Below are positions 8,137 through 15,531 of a stretch of 48,692 bases of DNA, piece after piece; the stretch's first letter is position 1, and every line of letters begins with the position of its first letter. The position numbers and the translations under genes were made by a program. The notes under the pieces were generated by a model. The model saw only the letters and a program-made list of their open reading frames with translations. It was not told the DNA's origin and did no database searches. The DNA comes from an uncultured Lewinella sp. (GTDB lineage Bacteria; Bacteroidota; Bacteroidia; Chitinophagales; Saprospiraceae). The DNA lies in contig CALMYQ010000264.1 of the NCBI GenBank assembly GCA_937873655.1, positions 1-48,692 on the forward strand. The letters run 5' to 3'.

Positions 8137-8907
8137 TCAGAGCTGAAAAATCTGCCCCCAAAGCCGCTGCCCGCCGTCCACATACACCGTTTCGCCGGTA
8201 ATATAGGCCGCCATCGGACTGATGAGGAACAGCGTCAGCCAGGCCACTTCTTCGGTGGTGCCCAGTCGTTTCATGGGGATGGAGTCGGAAACGCCTTTCA
8301 GGAGCTCTGCCGGGTAAAGGTCCAGGCCGGATGATTTGATGATGCCGGGCGCTACGGCGTTCACGCGGATGCCGTACTTGCTCCACTCCACCGCCAGCGA
8401 TTTGGTGAGGTTGTCGACCCCGGCCCGGGCGGCGCCCGAATGTGCCATACCCGGCGCCCCGCGCAGGATGTTGATGATCATATTGAGGACGACCCCGCTT
8501 TTTTGCGGGATGAAGAACGCCTTTGCCATGGCCTGGGTCATGTACCAGGTGCCGTTGAGGTTGTTGTTCACAACGGCATTCCAGCCTTTTTCGCTCATGT
8601 CTTCGGCCAATGACGGGAATTGCCCGCCGGCGTTGTTCACCAGGATATCCAGCCGCCCGGCTTTTTCCCGGATCAGGTCCACCAACGCGGCGATCTGTTC
8701 CGGTTGCCGGATATCGCAAACCTGATAATCGCATTCTCCGATCTGTCGCAATTGTTCGGCTGCCGCAACCAGCTTTTCCTCTTTCCGGGAGGCGATGAAT
8801 ACGCGGGCGCCCAATTCCAGCAATTTCTCTGCGATGGCATACCCAATGCCGGTAGCGCCTCCGGTGACGAGCGCGGTTTTTCCTTGGAATAATCCGGGTT
8901 GAAACAT
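8137..8907 (-). CDS. SDR-family 2,4-dienoyl-CoA / trans-2-enoyl-CoA reductase-like oxidoreductase
   Basis: This 256-residue classical-length short-chain dehydrogenase has the Rossmann motif TGGATGIG (15-22), NNAG (91-94) and the C-terminal TGETVYVDGG. The closest pattern I know is the PECR/DECR group, because HSGAARAGVDNLTKSLAVEW nearly matches human peroxisomal trans-2-enoyl-CoA reductase. The YxxxK tyrosine is Asp165 here, with Lys169 kept. Acidic residues at this site are typical of dienoyl-CoA reductases, which favours a role in unsaturated fatty acyl-CoA metabolism with NADPH. The start is the ATG at 8907. The upstream extension to 8946 is unlikely because it is AT-rich and lacks family similarity. 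A CTCTCAC repeat separates it from mvaD. Confidence 0.85.
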   Translation of the reverse strand: MFQPGLFQGKTALVTGGATGIGYAIAEKLLELGARVFIASRKEEKLVAAAEQLRQIGECDYQVCDIRQPEQIAALVDLIREKAGRLDILVNNAGGQFPSLAEDMSEKGWNAVVNNNLNGTWYMTQAMAKAFFIPQKSGVVLNMIINILRGAPGMAHSGAARAGVDNLTKSLAVEWSKYGIRVNAVAPGIIKSSGLDLYPAELLKGVSDSIPMKRLGTTEEVAWLTLFLISPMAAYITGETVYVDGGQRLWGQIFQL

Positions 8908-8961
8908 GGTGCTGTTTAAATGTAAAATGTAAAAATTTGAATCCAAAATGTAAAAGCCGGG

Positions 8962-9009
8962 CTCTCACCCCCTCTCACTCTCACTCTCTCACTCTCTCAC
9001 CCCTCTCAC
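8962..9009. repeat. CTCTCAC heptamer microsatellite
   Basis: A run of CTCTCAC/CTCACTC units fills the gap between the SDR gene and mvaD and supplies the mvaD stop codon (TCA at 9006-9008 on the plus strand). A similar GGGTGAGAGGGTGA block lies just after moaA at about 48452-48470. Confidence 0.75.
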
Positions 9010-10097
9010 GCTCTAACCAAAGGTCCCGTCCCGACAACATCCCCGATCACCTGCTCCCCGTCGCACAGCGGCCGCAGGTGATCCTGGATGAAGGCCTGCG
9101 CTTTCAGTGCGATCTCTTCCGGGTACAGCAGGTGCAGGTTAGGGCCGGCGTCGAGGCTGAAGTAGAGCGGCAGGCCGGTGCTTTGCCGGAACTCCTGCAC
9201 CTTGCGGATAGCCGTAATGGTATTCGGTTCCATCAGGATATAGGGCGGATTGGAGCTCATCATGAGCGCGTGCAGGGTCAGGGCTTCCGCTTCGGCGATC
9301 CGGCCGAAAGATTCCACGTCGCCGGTGCGCAGCGCGCTCAGGAGTTGGTGAAATCGCTGCCGGGCCTGGAGGTAGCGGTTATCGGCGTAGATGTTGCCGT
9401 CCATCAACCCGTGGCCCGCCCGGCTGGAAACCGACTTTTCACCCCGGCTGATGATGAGGATATCGTCGTGGAAAGATTTGAACACATCGTGCAATCCGTC
9501 CTCAAAAGGGATGGCGTACTCGTCCGAGCTCTCGGGCAGTTCTGCGGATTTACCCCAGACGGCGGCCAGCGGATACACCGACCGGCAGGCGCTCCCCGAG
9601 GCCAACCGGGCGATAAAAGAGGCCTTGCGCAGGAATTCCGACTCCGTTTTCAAGCCGCCGAACAATTGCCGCTCCATGCTGCACAGGCAAAGCGCCAGTG
9701 CGCTCATGCTGGAAGCGGACGAGGCGATGCCCGAGGAATGCGGAAAGGAGTTATTGGAGGCAATGCTGAGGTCCAATTGTTTGAGGAATGGGAAAATATC
9801 CAGGATGGTCTCCAGGAAGCGAACCATCTTGGTTTGAAAGGCTTCATTGGGCCGGTCTTCAAACCTGAAGTCCAGGTGGATCCCTTCCCCCGGCGCTGAT
9901 TTGGCCTGGTACCAGACCGTCATTTCGGTATAGGCTTTGTCGAGCGTAAGGCTGACGGAGGGGTTCCGGGGCAGCTGATTTCCGAATTTGCCCCAGTATT
10001 TGATGATGGCCAGATTGGACGGACTGCGCCAGCTGACCTGACCGGGTTTGACCTCTTTGGATACCAGGACAAGCCGCGGATTTTTATAGTCATTCAT
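9006..10097 (-). CDS. mvaD: Diphosphomevalonate decarboxylase
   Basis: This 363-residue GHMP-superfamily enzyme converts mevalonate 5-diphosphate to isopentenyl diphosphate with ATP. Diagnostic features are the N-terminal WRSPSNLAIIKYWGK, the phosphate-binding loop PHSSGIASSASSMSALAL, and GSACRSVYP with the family's conserved serine-arginine pair. It shows that this organism makes isoprenoids by the mevalonate route, as many Saprospiria and Flavobacteriia do. Other pathway genes are not in the window. The start at 10097 (MNDYKNPRL) has the domain beginning about 20 residues in, which is typical of bacteroidetal forms. The gene is divergent from the OmpA gene at 10195. Confidence 0.93.
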   Translation of the reverse strand: MNDYKNPRLVLVSKEVKPGQVSWRSPSNLAIIKYWGKFGNQLPRNPSVSLTLDKAYTEMTVWYQAKSAPGEGIHLDFRFEDRPNEAFQTKMVRFLETILDIFPFLKQLDLSIASNNSFPHSSGIASSASSMSALALCLCSMERQLFGGLKTESEFLRKASFIARLASGSACRSVYPLAAVWGKSAELPESSDEYAIPFEDGLHDVFKSFHDDILIISRGEKSVSSRAGHGLMDGNIYADNRYLQARQRFHQLLSALRTGDVESFGRIAEAEALTLHALMMSSNPPYILMEPNTITAIRKVQEFRQSTGLPLYFSLDAGPNLHLLYPEEIALKAQAFIQDHLRPLCDGEQVIGDVVGTGPLVRA

Positions 10098-10194
10098 AAA
10101 GCGGAACAGTGGTTAGAAAGGTAAAATTAGGAACAATGGCCGGATTCTCATTTTTCTTCCGTATATTTAATAGCTGAACCGCAATTCACCCGTC
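10098..10194. promoter_or_regulatory. Divergent promoter region between mvaD and an OmpA-like gene
   Basis: This 97-bp AT-rich gap separates two divergent genes. On the minus strand TAATTTTA (plus positions about 10122-10129) resembles a -7 box for mvaD. On the plus strand TATATTTA at about 10163-10170 does so for the OmpA gene. No convincing -33 elements are seen. Confidence 0.35.
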
Positions 10195-10614
10195 ATGAAA
10201 CAAATCACCCTTTTGGCCTTCGTCTTCCTGACGATGCCGTTCCTCCTGCCTGCCCAGGAGGATGGCGCCCAGCACAATATTTTCAGCATCTATTTCGGCG
10301 GCGGCAGCTCCTATATCGACGCCCGGCAAATACGGGAGCTCTACAATTGGCTGGACGCCATTCCGGACATTGAGAACTGCGAGATCACCATCCACAGCCA
10401 TACCGACGATATCGGCCCGCTGGATTACAACGAACGCCTTTCGCGGATGCGCAGCGAATCGGCCATGCAAAAACTGATCGACAAAGGCCTGGACCCTTCC
10501 AAAATGTCCATTGAGGATTTCGGCGAGCTCAACCCGGTGTACGACAATTCAACCTGGGAAGGCAAGCTCCGGAACCGGCGGGTGGATATTATTATTTGGC
10601 CGGTCAATACTTGA
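10195..10614 (+). CDS. Small secreted OmpA-family protein
   Basis: The 139-residue product has a signal peptide (MKQITLLAFVFLTMPFLLPAQ) and one OmpA/MotB C-terminal domain. That domain is marked by FSIYFGGGSSYID, TIHSHTDDIGPLDYNERLSRMR and LRNRRVDIII, with the conserved Asp and Arg residues that bind meso-diaminopimelate in peptidoglycan. It has no barrel or lipobox, so it is probably a free periplasmic peptidoglycan-binding protein. It lies 261 bp upstream of the channel-like operon, with repeats between them, and its link to that operon is uncertain. Confidence 0.85.
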   Translation: MKQITLLAFVFLTMPFLLPAQEDGAQHNIFSIYFGGGSSYIDARQIRELYNWLDAIPDIENCEITIHSHTDDIGPLDYNERLSRMRSESAMQKLIDKGLDPSKMSIEDFGELNPVYDNSTWEGKLRNRRVDIIIWPVNT

Positions 10615-10875
10615 TAGTTGTCAGTTGTCAGTTGACAGAAGGCCTGACAACTGATAACTGATTAACAAAACCCTAACTACCCCATAACACGCATTAACGG
10701 AAATACCCCTTTAATTTGTATCGTAAAAGAACACCAATACAATCCATAGGATCCTGCCCCAAGTAAAAGGTTTTCCAGACCCGATTCTTATCACCGAAAA
10801 TTGAAATGCCGGCCTGACACGCTGGGTTGCGGCATTGCATTAACCTGATTTCAGATAACCAAAAAAGAAATACCG
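10615..10875 (+). promoter_or_regulatory. Intergenic leader region with CAGTTGT repeats and a possible promoter
   Basis: The first 50 bases hold CAGTTGT heptamers followed by their inverted copy (TTGTCAG...CTGACAA, 10617-10664), which can form a hairpin after the OmpA gene. TTTAATTTG at 10710-10718 resembles a -7 box and would give a leader of about 150 nt for the gene at 10876. I see no gene or riboswitch fold in the leader. Confidence 0.35.
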
Positions 10876-11379
10876 ATGAAGAAGATCATGCTTCTGACAT
10901 GGATGGGATTGGTTTGCCTGTTGACGGCAAATACCCAACTCGACGCTCAAAATGCCATCTCCGCATCCCGCGGAAATAACGGCATCATCGCAACCTCCAA
11001 ACCGGAAAGCAAGCCGGATGATGCCAAATCCAATGCGAGCGTAAGCAGAAAGCGTTCGCCGGCTTCCCGGGAAACTTCCCGCAACGACGAAAAAGCGCAA
11101 GCCCGTGAAAAACAATCCGGCAGCCAGTCCGGTCCGACCGTTCAGGGTAATACGGCCCGGAGCTTCCCCAAAAACGGCCAGGACACCTACCGGAAAGGCG
11201 ACCAGAACGGTCGCGCAGATCATCAGGGAAAAGGTCGCCGTGGTGAAAACGCCCAGCACAAGAAAGACGGGAAACACAGCGGAGAAAAACAGGGGAAGCA
11301 CAACCGCAAAGGCAACGGGAAGAAACACGCGTGCGATCACCCCGGCCAGCACAAAGGGCTCCACAAGAACAAGCATTAA
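10876..11379 (+). CDS. Secreted, strongly basic low-complexity protein (first gene of the channel operon)
   Basis: The 167-residue product has a signal peptide (MKKIMLLTWMGLVCLLTANT, cleavage near LDAQ). The mature chain is almost without hydrophobic residues and is rich in Lys, Arg, Gly, Asn and Gln. The last 30 residues are Lys/His-rich, ending HKGLHKNKH, with a single Cys in KKHACDHPGQH. No fold is recognised and it may be disordered. It could bind polyanions (LPS, DNA, teichoic-like polymers) or metals through its His-rich tail; that is inference only. It precedes the barrel gene by 31 bp and is probably cotranscribed with it. Confidence 0.75.
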   Translation: MKKIMLLTWMGLVCLLTANTQLDAQNAISASRGNNGIIATSKPESKPDDAKSNASVSRKRSPASRETSRNDEKAQAREKQSGSQSGPTVQGNTARSFPKNGQDTYRKGDQNGRADHQGKGRRGENAQHKKDGKHSGEKQGKHNRKGNGKKHACDHPGQHKGLHKNKH

Positions 11380-11410
11380 ACACGCCTAACTCCAATTCAT
11401 CAATAAAAAA

Positions 11411-12166
11411 ATGAAAACGATGAGAACGTCAATTGCTCCCTTCATTCTGGTTTTGTTTTGCCTGACCGGCCTGACGGCCCAAAGAAGCTCCCTGTATATC
11501 GGAGGTACGGGCGGTGTGAACCTGTCCAAATTCAAGTTCACGAGCGACCTGTCCGAACTGTATTCAGAAACCAATCCGATCCTGGGCGTGAACGGCGGCC
11601 TGGTCTTCGGTGTCCAGCTCGGCAATATCACCCTGAGCAGCGGCCTGCAATACATCCAGAAAGGCAGCGAATACCTCACCGATAATTTCGAGGACGATAA
11701 AGGGGTCGGCTTTTTTACGGCCCGCGAGCGGCTCCACTTCATCTCCGTCCCGCTGTTGCTGGGTTACCGGAAAAACCTGGGCAGCAATTTCGGGATCTCT
11801 GTCGCCATGGGCCCGTCGTTCAACTTCGGCATCAGCGGCAAGCTGGATGAGAAGATCGAATATTTCGGCGAGGACCAGCCGGAAGAGACCACCAACTATG
11901 TCGTGCACTTCGGCAGCGGCGTCAACGACGACTACCGCAAGACGCAGGTGGGCTTCCAGTTCTCTCCCGGCATTTATTACGACGTCAATCCGTATACACG
12001 GTTCACCTTTAACGTAACCTGGGATTCCGGTCTGGGCGACGCTTTCAACCCGCGATACAAGAAAGCCAACAGCTTCTTTGACGACAACAAAGGAATCGTT
12101 ATGAACCGGAGCACGATGTTCTCCATCGGCCTTGAACGCCATTTTTCCATCGGCGATAAATACTAG
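11411..12166 (+). CDS. PorT-like outer-membrane beta-barrel protein
   Basis: This 251-residue protein has a signal peptide (MRTSIAPFILVLFCLTGLTAQ, from either Met1 or Met6) followed by an eight-stranded-type barrel pattern. Strands alternate (LYIGGTGGVNLSKFKF, ITLSSGLQYIQKGSEY, LHFISVPLLLGYRKN, GFQFSPGIYYDVNPY, TMFSIGLERHFSIG). ISVPLLLGYRKN is the hallmark of the outer-membrane beta-barrel (PorT/OMP_b-brl_2) family of Bacteroidota. It ends only 4 bp before the zinc-ribbon gene, so it probably belongs to the same transcript as the channel-like genes and may be their outer-membrane partner. Confidence 0.88.
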   Translation: MKTMRTSIAPFILVLFCLTGLTAQRSSLYIGGTGGVNLSKFKFTSDLSELYSETNPILGVNGGLVFGVQLGNITLSSGLQYIQKGSEYLTDNFEDDKGVGFFTARERLHFISVPLLLGYRKNLGSNFGISVAMGPSFNFGISGKLDEKIEYFGEDQPEETTNYVVHFGSGVNDDYRKTQVGFQFSPGIYYDVNPYTRFTFNVTWDSGLGDAFNPRYKKANSFFDDNKGIVMNRSTMFSIGLERHFSIGDKY

Positions 12167-12170
12167 TATC

Positions 12171-12467
12171 ATGCTGATCTGCAATAACTGCTCGCATGTC
12201 AATGAGGACGGTGTTGTGCAATGCACGCACTGCCATATGTGCGGCAACTTTACCTATTCGAACGCGGGTGAACGCCGGAGCGACGACCACTTCGAAGAAG
12301 CGGAATCGGAACAGTGCCTGAATTGCGGAAGCACCGCTCCAGGCGACGGTCCTGATTGCGCCCATTGTCACTTCCCGCTTCCGCAACGACAGGCGACGGC
12401 GAAACACAAGATCATTACCGTTTCAGCCGAAGGCCGGTCGAACGGCCATTTCGAATCACCGGAATAA
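12171..12467 (+). CDS. Double zinc-ribbon protein
   Basis: This 98-residue protein has two Cys clusters. Ribbon 1 is CNNC near the N-terminus with CTHCHMC about 12 residues on. Ribbon 2 is CLNC with CAHC. The spacing is that of zinc-ribbon/double-zinc-ribbon proteins that bind two Zn ions. There is no signal peptide, so it is cytoplasmic. The start chosen is the ATG at 12171, 4 bp after the barrel gene stop, because the ribbon begins at residue 4 (MLICNNCSH). It sits 17 bp before the MotB/ExbD-like gene. In other systems such small zinc ribbons act as adaptors or regulators, but the role here is unknown. Confidence 0.85.
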   Translation: MLICNNCSHVNEDGVVQCTHCHMCGNFTYSNAGERRSDDHFEEAESEQCLNCGSTAPGDGPDCAHCHFPLPQRQATAKHKIITVSAEGRSNGHFESPE

Positions 12468-12484
12468 CCGCAAAACCACCGGTC

Positions 12485-13384
12485 ATGTCTAGAAGAGAAA
12501 GTCAACCGTTTAATTTATCCCTGCTGGACCTGCTGACCAGTGCGCTGGGAGCAGTGATATTTCTGTTCATCATCACGCCCAAGGGCGGCGCGCCGCCGGC
12601 TGAAACCCAGCAAATGGGCGTTTTTGTGGACACGGCGCAGCGCAAGGTATTCGGCCTGATGCCCGACAGTCTGTTGGGCAAACAGATCGGGGATACGCTC
12701 CGGATCGTCCTGGTGGATTTCAAGAAATTCCCGGAGGACCAGCCGAAGCCAAAGCTGGTCGTCCAGCAAACCCCGGCGCCGACGCCTGATCGGGCAACCG
12801 CCGCACCCCCCGTTGAAAAAACGGAAAAGAAAGAACCGGAGAAAAAGGCCGACCCGGATGTGACGGTCGTCAAACCGACCGAACAACCGAAGCCCGAAGT
12901 AACCACGCCGTCTCCTACACCTGCGCCGCCGGCGCCGCCTGTTTACAAGGGCGATGCGCCCTCGGTCCCGTGCCTGGTCTCCTTCGAGATCCGTTGGGCC
13001 GATGTGGCGGACAATGTCGACCTGTTCGTCTGCAAGGACGGGATCTGCGTCTACGGCGGCCACAAGCGCGATCGGGCAGTCGGCGAGTGGGACAGCGGCA
13101 AATCGCGCAATCGCCTGTTCGGCAACGACCTGCGTACCAACCAGGAAGCCGTCCGGCAATTTGACAAGATCCAACCCGGGGAGTACCTGCTGTACGCCCA
13201 GTTCAAAAACAGCGACAAAAACCATACGTCGCTCAATCTGACGGGCCTGATCTACACCAAGTCGCCCGCCGGGCAGGAAAAGGGTACGGATTTCAGCAAG
13301 ACCCTCACCCAAACGAAAGACCGGGTATTGCTGGGTAAAGTTGTCCTGAAAGAGGACGGCAATTTCTCATTCACAAAGCATTAA
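12485..13384 (+). CDS. MotB/ExbD-like single-pass protein with proline-rich linker and novel C-terminal beta domain
   Basis: The 299-residue protein has one N-terminal transmembrane helix at about 12-34 (FNLSLLDLLTSALGAVIFLF). An acidic residue sits at its cytoplasmic start in a DxxT context, like the proton-carrying Asp of MotB, ExbD and TolR. It continues with a short region (about 35-95), a Pro/Lys/Glu/Thr-rich spacer (about 95-155) and a C-terminal domain (about 160-299). That domain includes VSFEIRWADVADNVDLFVCK and GEYLLYAQFKN, reminiscent of DUF2135/YfaP-like beta-sandwich domains. It lacks the OmpA peptidoglycan-binding domain of MotB and ZorB. The ATG at 12485 is 17 bp after the zinc-ribbon gene, and 4 bp separate it from the MotA-like gene. 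It is inferred to be the periplasmic rod and sensor of a proton-driven complex. Confidence 0.8.
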   Translation: MSRRESQPFNLSLLDLLTSALGAVIFLFIITPKGGAPPAETQQMGVFVDTAQRKVFGLMPDSLLGKQIGDTLRIVLVDFKKFPEDQPKPKLVVQQTPAPTPDRATAAPPVEKTEKKEPEKKADPDVTVVKPTEQPKPEVTTPSPTPAPPAPPVYKGDAPSVPCLVSFEIRWADVADNVDLFVCKDGICVYGGHKRDRAVGEWDSGKSRNRLFGNDLRTNQEAVRQFDKIQPGEYLLYAQFKNSDKNHTSLNLTGLIYTKSPAGQEKGTDFSKTLTQTKDRVLLGKVVLKEDGNFSFTKH

Positions 13385-13388
13385 AACC

Positions 13389-14156
13389 ATGTTTCGCACA
13401 AAATCCATTCAGTTGATGTTCAGCCTGCTTTCGGCTGCTGTTTTCTGGCTGTTTCTGATGCTCCTGGGGAGTATTTCCGCCCAGGGAACAGGATTCCACA
13501 GGCTGATCGAGGCCTTTGGCGGATCGTTCAACGGATATATCCAGGCGGCCATTTACGGCGTGTTCTTTTACAGCCTTTTTGAATTGTTCGACAAGCGCAA
13601 GTACCTGCAGGAACAAAACCGCGGCTTCGGGCTGCAATTGTTGCCGGTGAAAGACCAACTCGTTCTCTCGCCGGAAGAAGTAGCCCGGATCAAGCTCAAC
13701 GCCATTCAGGTGGAACAGAACGGCGTCGGCACCTTCCTGGTGGTCGACTTCATCAAGAAGGCTTGCACCCAATACCGGAACGACGGCTCCATCAGTGAGA
13801 CCCTGCAGGTGTTCAATACCCAGGTCGACAACAGCAAGAGCGAACTGGAAAGCACCCTCGAGCGGGTTCGCTACCTGCTGGGCGCCATCATCTCGCTGGG
13901 TTTTATAGGCACCCTGATCGGCTTGTCCACCTCCATCGGCAAGGCCCACCTGGCCCGTACGGCCGAGGGCATGCCCGAGATCACAAGCCAGCTCAACATG
14001 GCTTTTGACACGACGCTGGTAGCCCTGCTGGTCGGCCTGGTGCTCAACTTCTTCTACCACCGCTATCTGGAGGACCTGGATACGTTCTATTCCCGGTCGA
14101 AAACCTACGTGATCGATAACCTGATCAGCCGGATTTATAAGGGCGCGAAAGCGTAA
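13389..14156 (+). CDS. MotA/TolQ/ExbB-family proton channel subunit
   Basis: The 255-residue protein has four predicted membrane helices at about 6-30, 46-66, 162-186 and 208-231, with a large cytoplasmic loop between helices 2 and 3. The signature is in the last two helices: YLLGAIISLGFIGTLIGLS and FDTTLVALLVGLVLNFF, the MotA/ExbB motif of small residues and a Thr lining the channel. With the preceding MotB/ExbD-like protein it should form a 5:2-type stator or energiser that uses proton or sodium flow. No flagellar, Tol-Pal or TonB gene is adjacent, nor any Zorya partner (ZorC/D/E). It is the last gene of the run. Confidence 0.9.
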   Translation: MFRTKSIQLMFSLLSAAVFWLFLMLLGSISAQGTGFHRLIEAFGGSFNGYIQAAIYGVFFYSLFELFDKRKYLQEQNRGFGLQLLPVKDQLVLSPEEVARIKLNAIQVEQNGVGTFLVVDFIKKACTQYRNDGSISETLQVFNTQVDNSKSELESTLERVRYLLGAIISLGFIGTLIGLSTSIGKAHLARTAEGMPEITSQLNMAFDTTLVALLVGLVLNFFYHRYLEDLDTFYSRSKTYVIDNLISRIYKGAKA

Positions 14157-14159
14157 TTA

Positions 14160-14190
14160 CAGTTGTCAGTTGTCAGTTGTCAGTTGTCAG
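14160..14190. repeat. CAGTTGT heptamer array
   Basis: About 4.4 perfect copies of the 7-mer CAGTTGT begin 4 bp after the channel gene stop. The same 7-mer, in either orientation, occurs at 4933-4955 and 10617-10664. Confidence 0.9.
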
Positions 14191-14230
14191 TCCGAGTAAG
14201 GCGAAATGACGTCTTTACAACGGGCCCGCC

Positions 14231-14258
14231 CAGGTCCATGGGACCGAAATATCTGTAC
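14231..14258. repeat. GGTCC/GGACC palindrome with flank
   Basis: GGTCCATGGGACC followed by GAAATATCTGTA is the reverse complement of the unit repeated at 33211-33238 (TTACAGATATTTCGGTCC...), with one base changed in the palindrome. It belongs to the same dispersed family. Confidence 0.8.
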
Positions 14259-14280
14259 CCGGCCATAATGATCCCATATA

Positions 14281-14323
14281 AATTCACGTCTATCGGTGAA
14301 ATGATAGGCGTGAATTCTTTTTT
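14281..14323 (+). terminator. Probable intrinsic terminator of the channel operon
   Basis: A 14-bp stem (14281-14294 with 14303-14316, one G-U pair) encloses the loop GGTGAAAT and is followed by CTTTTTTG. It lies 125 bp after the stop of the MotA-like gene and 44 bp before the HAD gene start, on the plus strand. Confidence 0.6.
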
Positions 14324-14366
14324 GCGCCGCCGGATGTCCATCTTTGCGGGGAAAAATCCGGAAAAA

Positions 14367-15011
14367 ATGAAAGCAGCCATATTCGATATGGACGGCACGA
14401 TGGTGGACAACATGATGGTACACCACCGCGCCTGGCAGAAAAAACTGGCCGAATTCGGGCTGGACATGACCCTTGAGGAAATCAAGGAAAAGGTACACGG
14501 CATCAATGAGGAAATCCTGGAGCGCCTGTTTGCCGGCCGGTTCACGCCCGATGAACGACGCCGGATCTCGCGGGAGAAGGAAGCTGCTTATCGGGAAATA
14601 TTTTTGCCGGATTTGAAGCTGGTGGCTGGTCTGCCGGAATTCCTGAACCAATTGTCGGGCGCCGGCATCCCAATGGCCGTCGCATCGGCGGCCCCGCCTG
14701 AAAACGTGAACTTTGTACTGGATAACCTCGCTCTGCGCCCGTACTTTCCCGTAGTGCTGCATGCCCGGGATGTAGCCCTCGGCAAACCCCATCCCGAGAT
14801 CTACCTGAAGGCAGCTGACGGACTGGGGCTGCCCCCCGGCGATTGCGTGGTGTTTGAGGACAGCCCTGTAGGGGCTACGGCGGCTTCGCGGGCGGGATGT
14901 CCGCTGGTCGTGGTGACAACCACCCACGTTGAAGCCGATTTTACCGGCATTTCAAATATCTCCCGTTTTATACCGGATTTCAGGACGATCACGTTTGCGG
15001 ATCTTCAGTGA
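14367..15011 (+). CDS. HAD-superfamily phosphatase/phosphomutase (beta-phosphoglucomutase-like)
   Basis: This 214-residue HAD hydrolase has all four motifs: DMDGT at residues 7-11 (nucleophile Asp7 and acid/base Asp9), AVASAAPPENV (motif II), GKPHPEIY (motif III lysine) and VFEDSPVGATAA (motif IV). The helical cap lies between motifs I and II (about 15-85), as in beta-phosphoglucomutase and small phosphatases. The start is the ATG at 14367, directly before the motif I strand; the frame runs upstream to 14163 through repeats and the terminator and is not coding there. The substrate is undetermined. Confidence 0.88.
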   Translation: MKAAIFDMDGTMVDNMMVHHRAWQKKLAEFGLDMTLEEIKEKVHGINEEILERLFAGRFTPDERRRISREKEAAYREIFLPDLKLVAGLPEFLNQLSGAGIPMAVASAAPPENVNFVLDNLALRPYFPVVLHARDVALGKPHPEIYLKAADGLGLPPGDCVVFEDSPVGATAASRAGCPLVVVTTTHVEADFTGISNISRFIPDFRTITFADLQ

Positions 15012-15038
15012 ATATGCGCAGGGTGATCTTTTTCCGGC

Positions 15039-15398
15039 TTAAAAACGGACAAACTCCACCCGCCTGTTCTTAGCGCGCCCTTCCTCCGTCTGGTTGTCGG
15101 CAACCGGTTTTTCTTCGCCGAAACCCCTGGATTTCAACCGATCCGGATGGATGGATAAATTCACCAGCGCCTGTTTCACTGCGGCAGCCCGCAGGCCGGA
15201 TAATTCCCGGTTGTAGGCCAAAGAACCCTGATTATCGGTATGGCCTTCTATGCTTAGGCGCACTTCGGGGTGTTCTGTCAGCATTTTGGCAATAGACTGG
15301 ATGATTTCCATAGATTCCGGCTTCAGGTCAGCCCGGTCAAACTGGAAACGGATGTCGTTGGTCACAATTCCCGCCTCCAGTTTTTGTCGATCCATCAA
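15039..15398 (-). pseudogene. 5'-truncated OmpA-domain remnant
   Basis: About 118 residues form a full OmpA C-terminal domain: DIRFQFDRADLKPESMEII, SIEGHTDNQGSLAYNRELS and GRAKNRRVEFVRF. It has no signal peptide, lipobox, barrel or other partner domain, although family members must be exported to bind peptidoglycan. The first ATG is at 15395, and a TTG at 15398 is in frame. The frame stays open further upstream to a TAA near 15473 and reads ...GRPIGQIIDGLMDRQKLEAG, which resembles the lead-in of a longer OmpA protein. I infer that the 5' part was deleted. Expression as a short cytoplasmic protein is possible but would be functionless in the known role. Confidence 0.65.
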
Positions 15399-15531
15399 GC
15401 CATCGATTATTTGCCCTATTGGTCTGCCGGCAGGGCGGCTTATAGGACAGGGGCGGTCATAAAATCCGGCCGTTTTTTACGGACAGCCTGTCGAATGCCG
15501 ACTACCCCCAAGGCATCTGGATTTCGCGCCA

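Noticed and set aside
10195..14156. Zorya-type anti-phage system
   Set aside because: A MotA-like and a MotB-like protein are present, but the MotB-like protein lacks the OmpA domain, the MotA-like protein lacks the long cytoplasmic tail, and no ZorC, ZorD or ZorE homologue is near.
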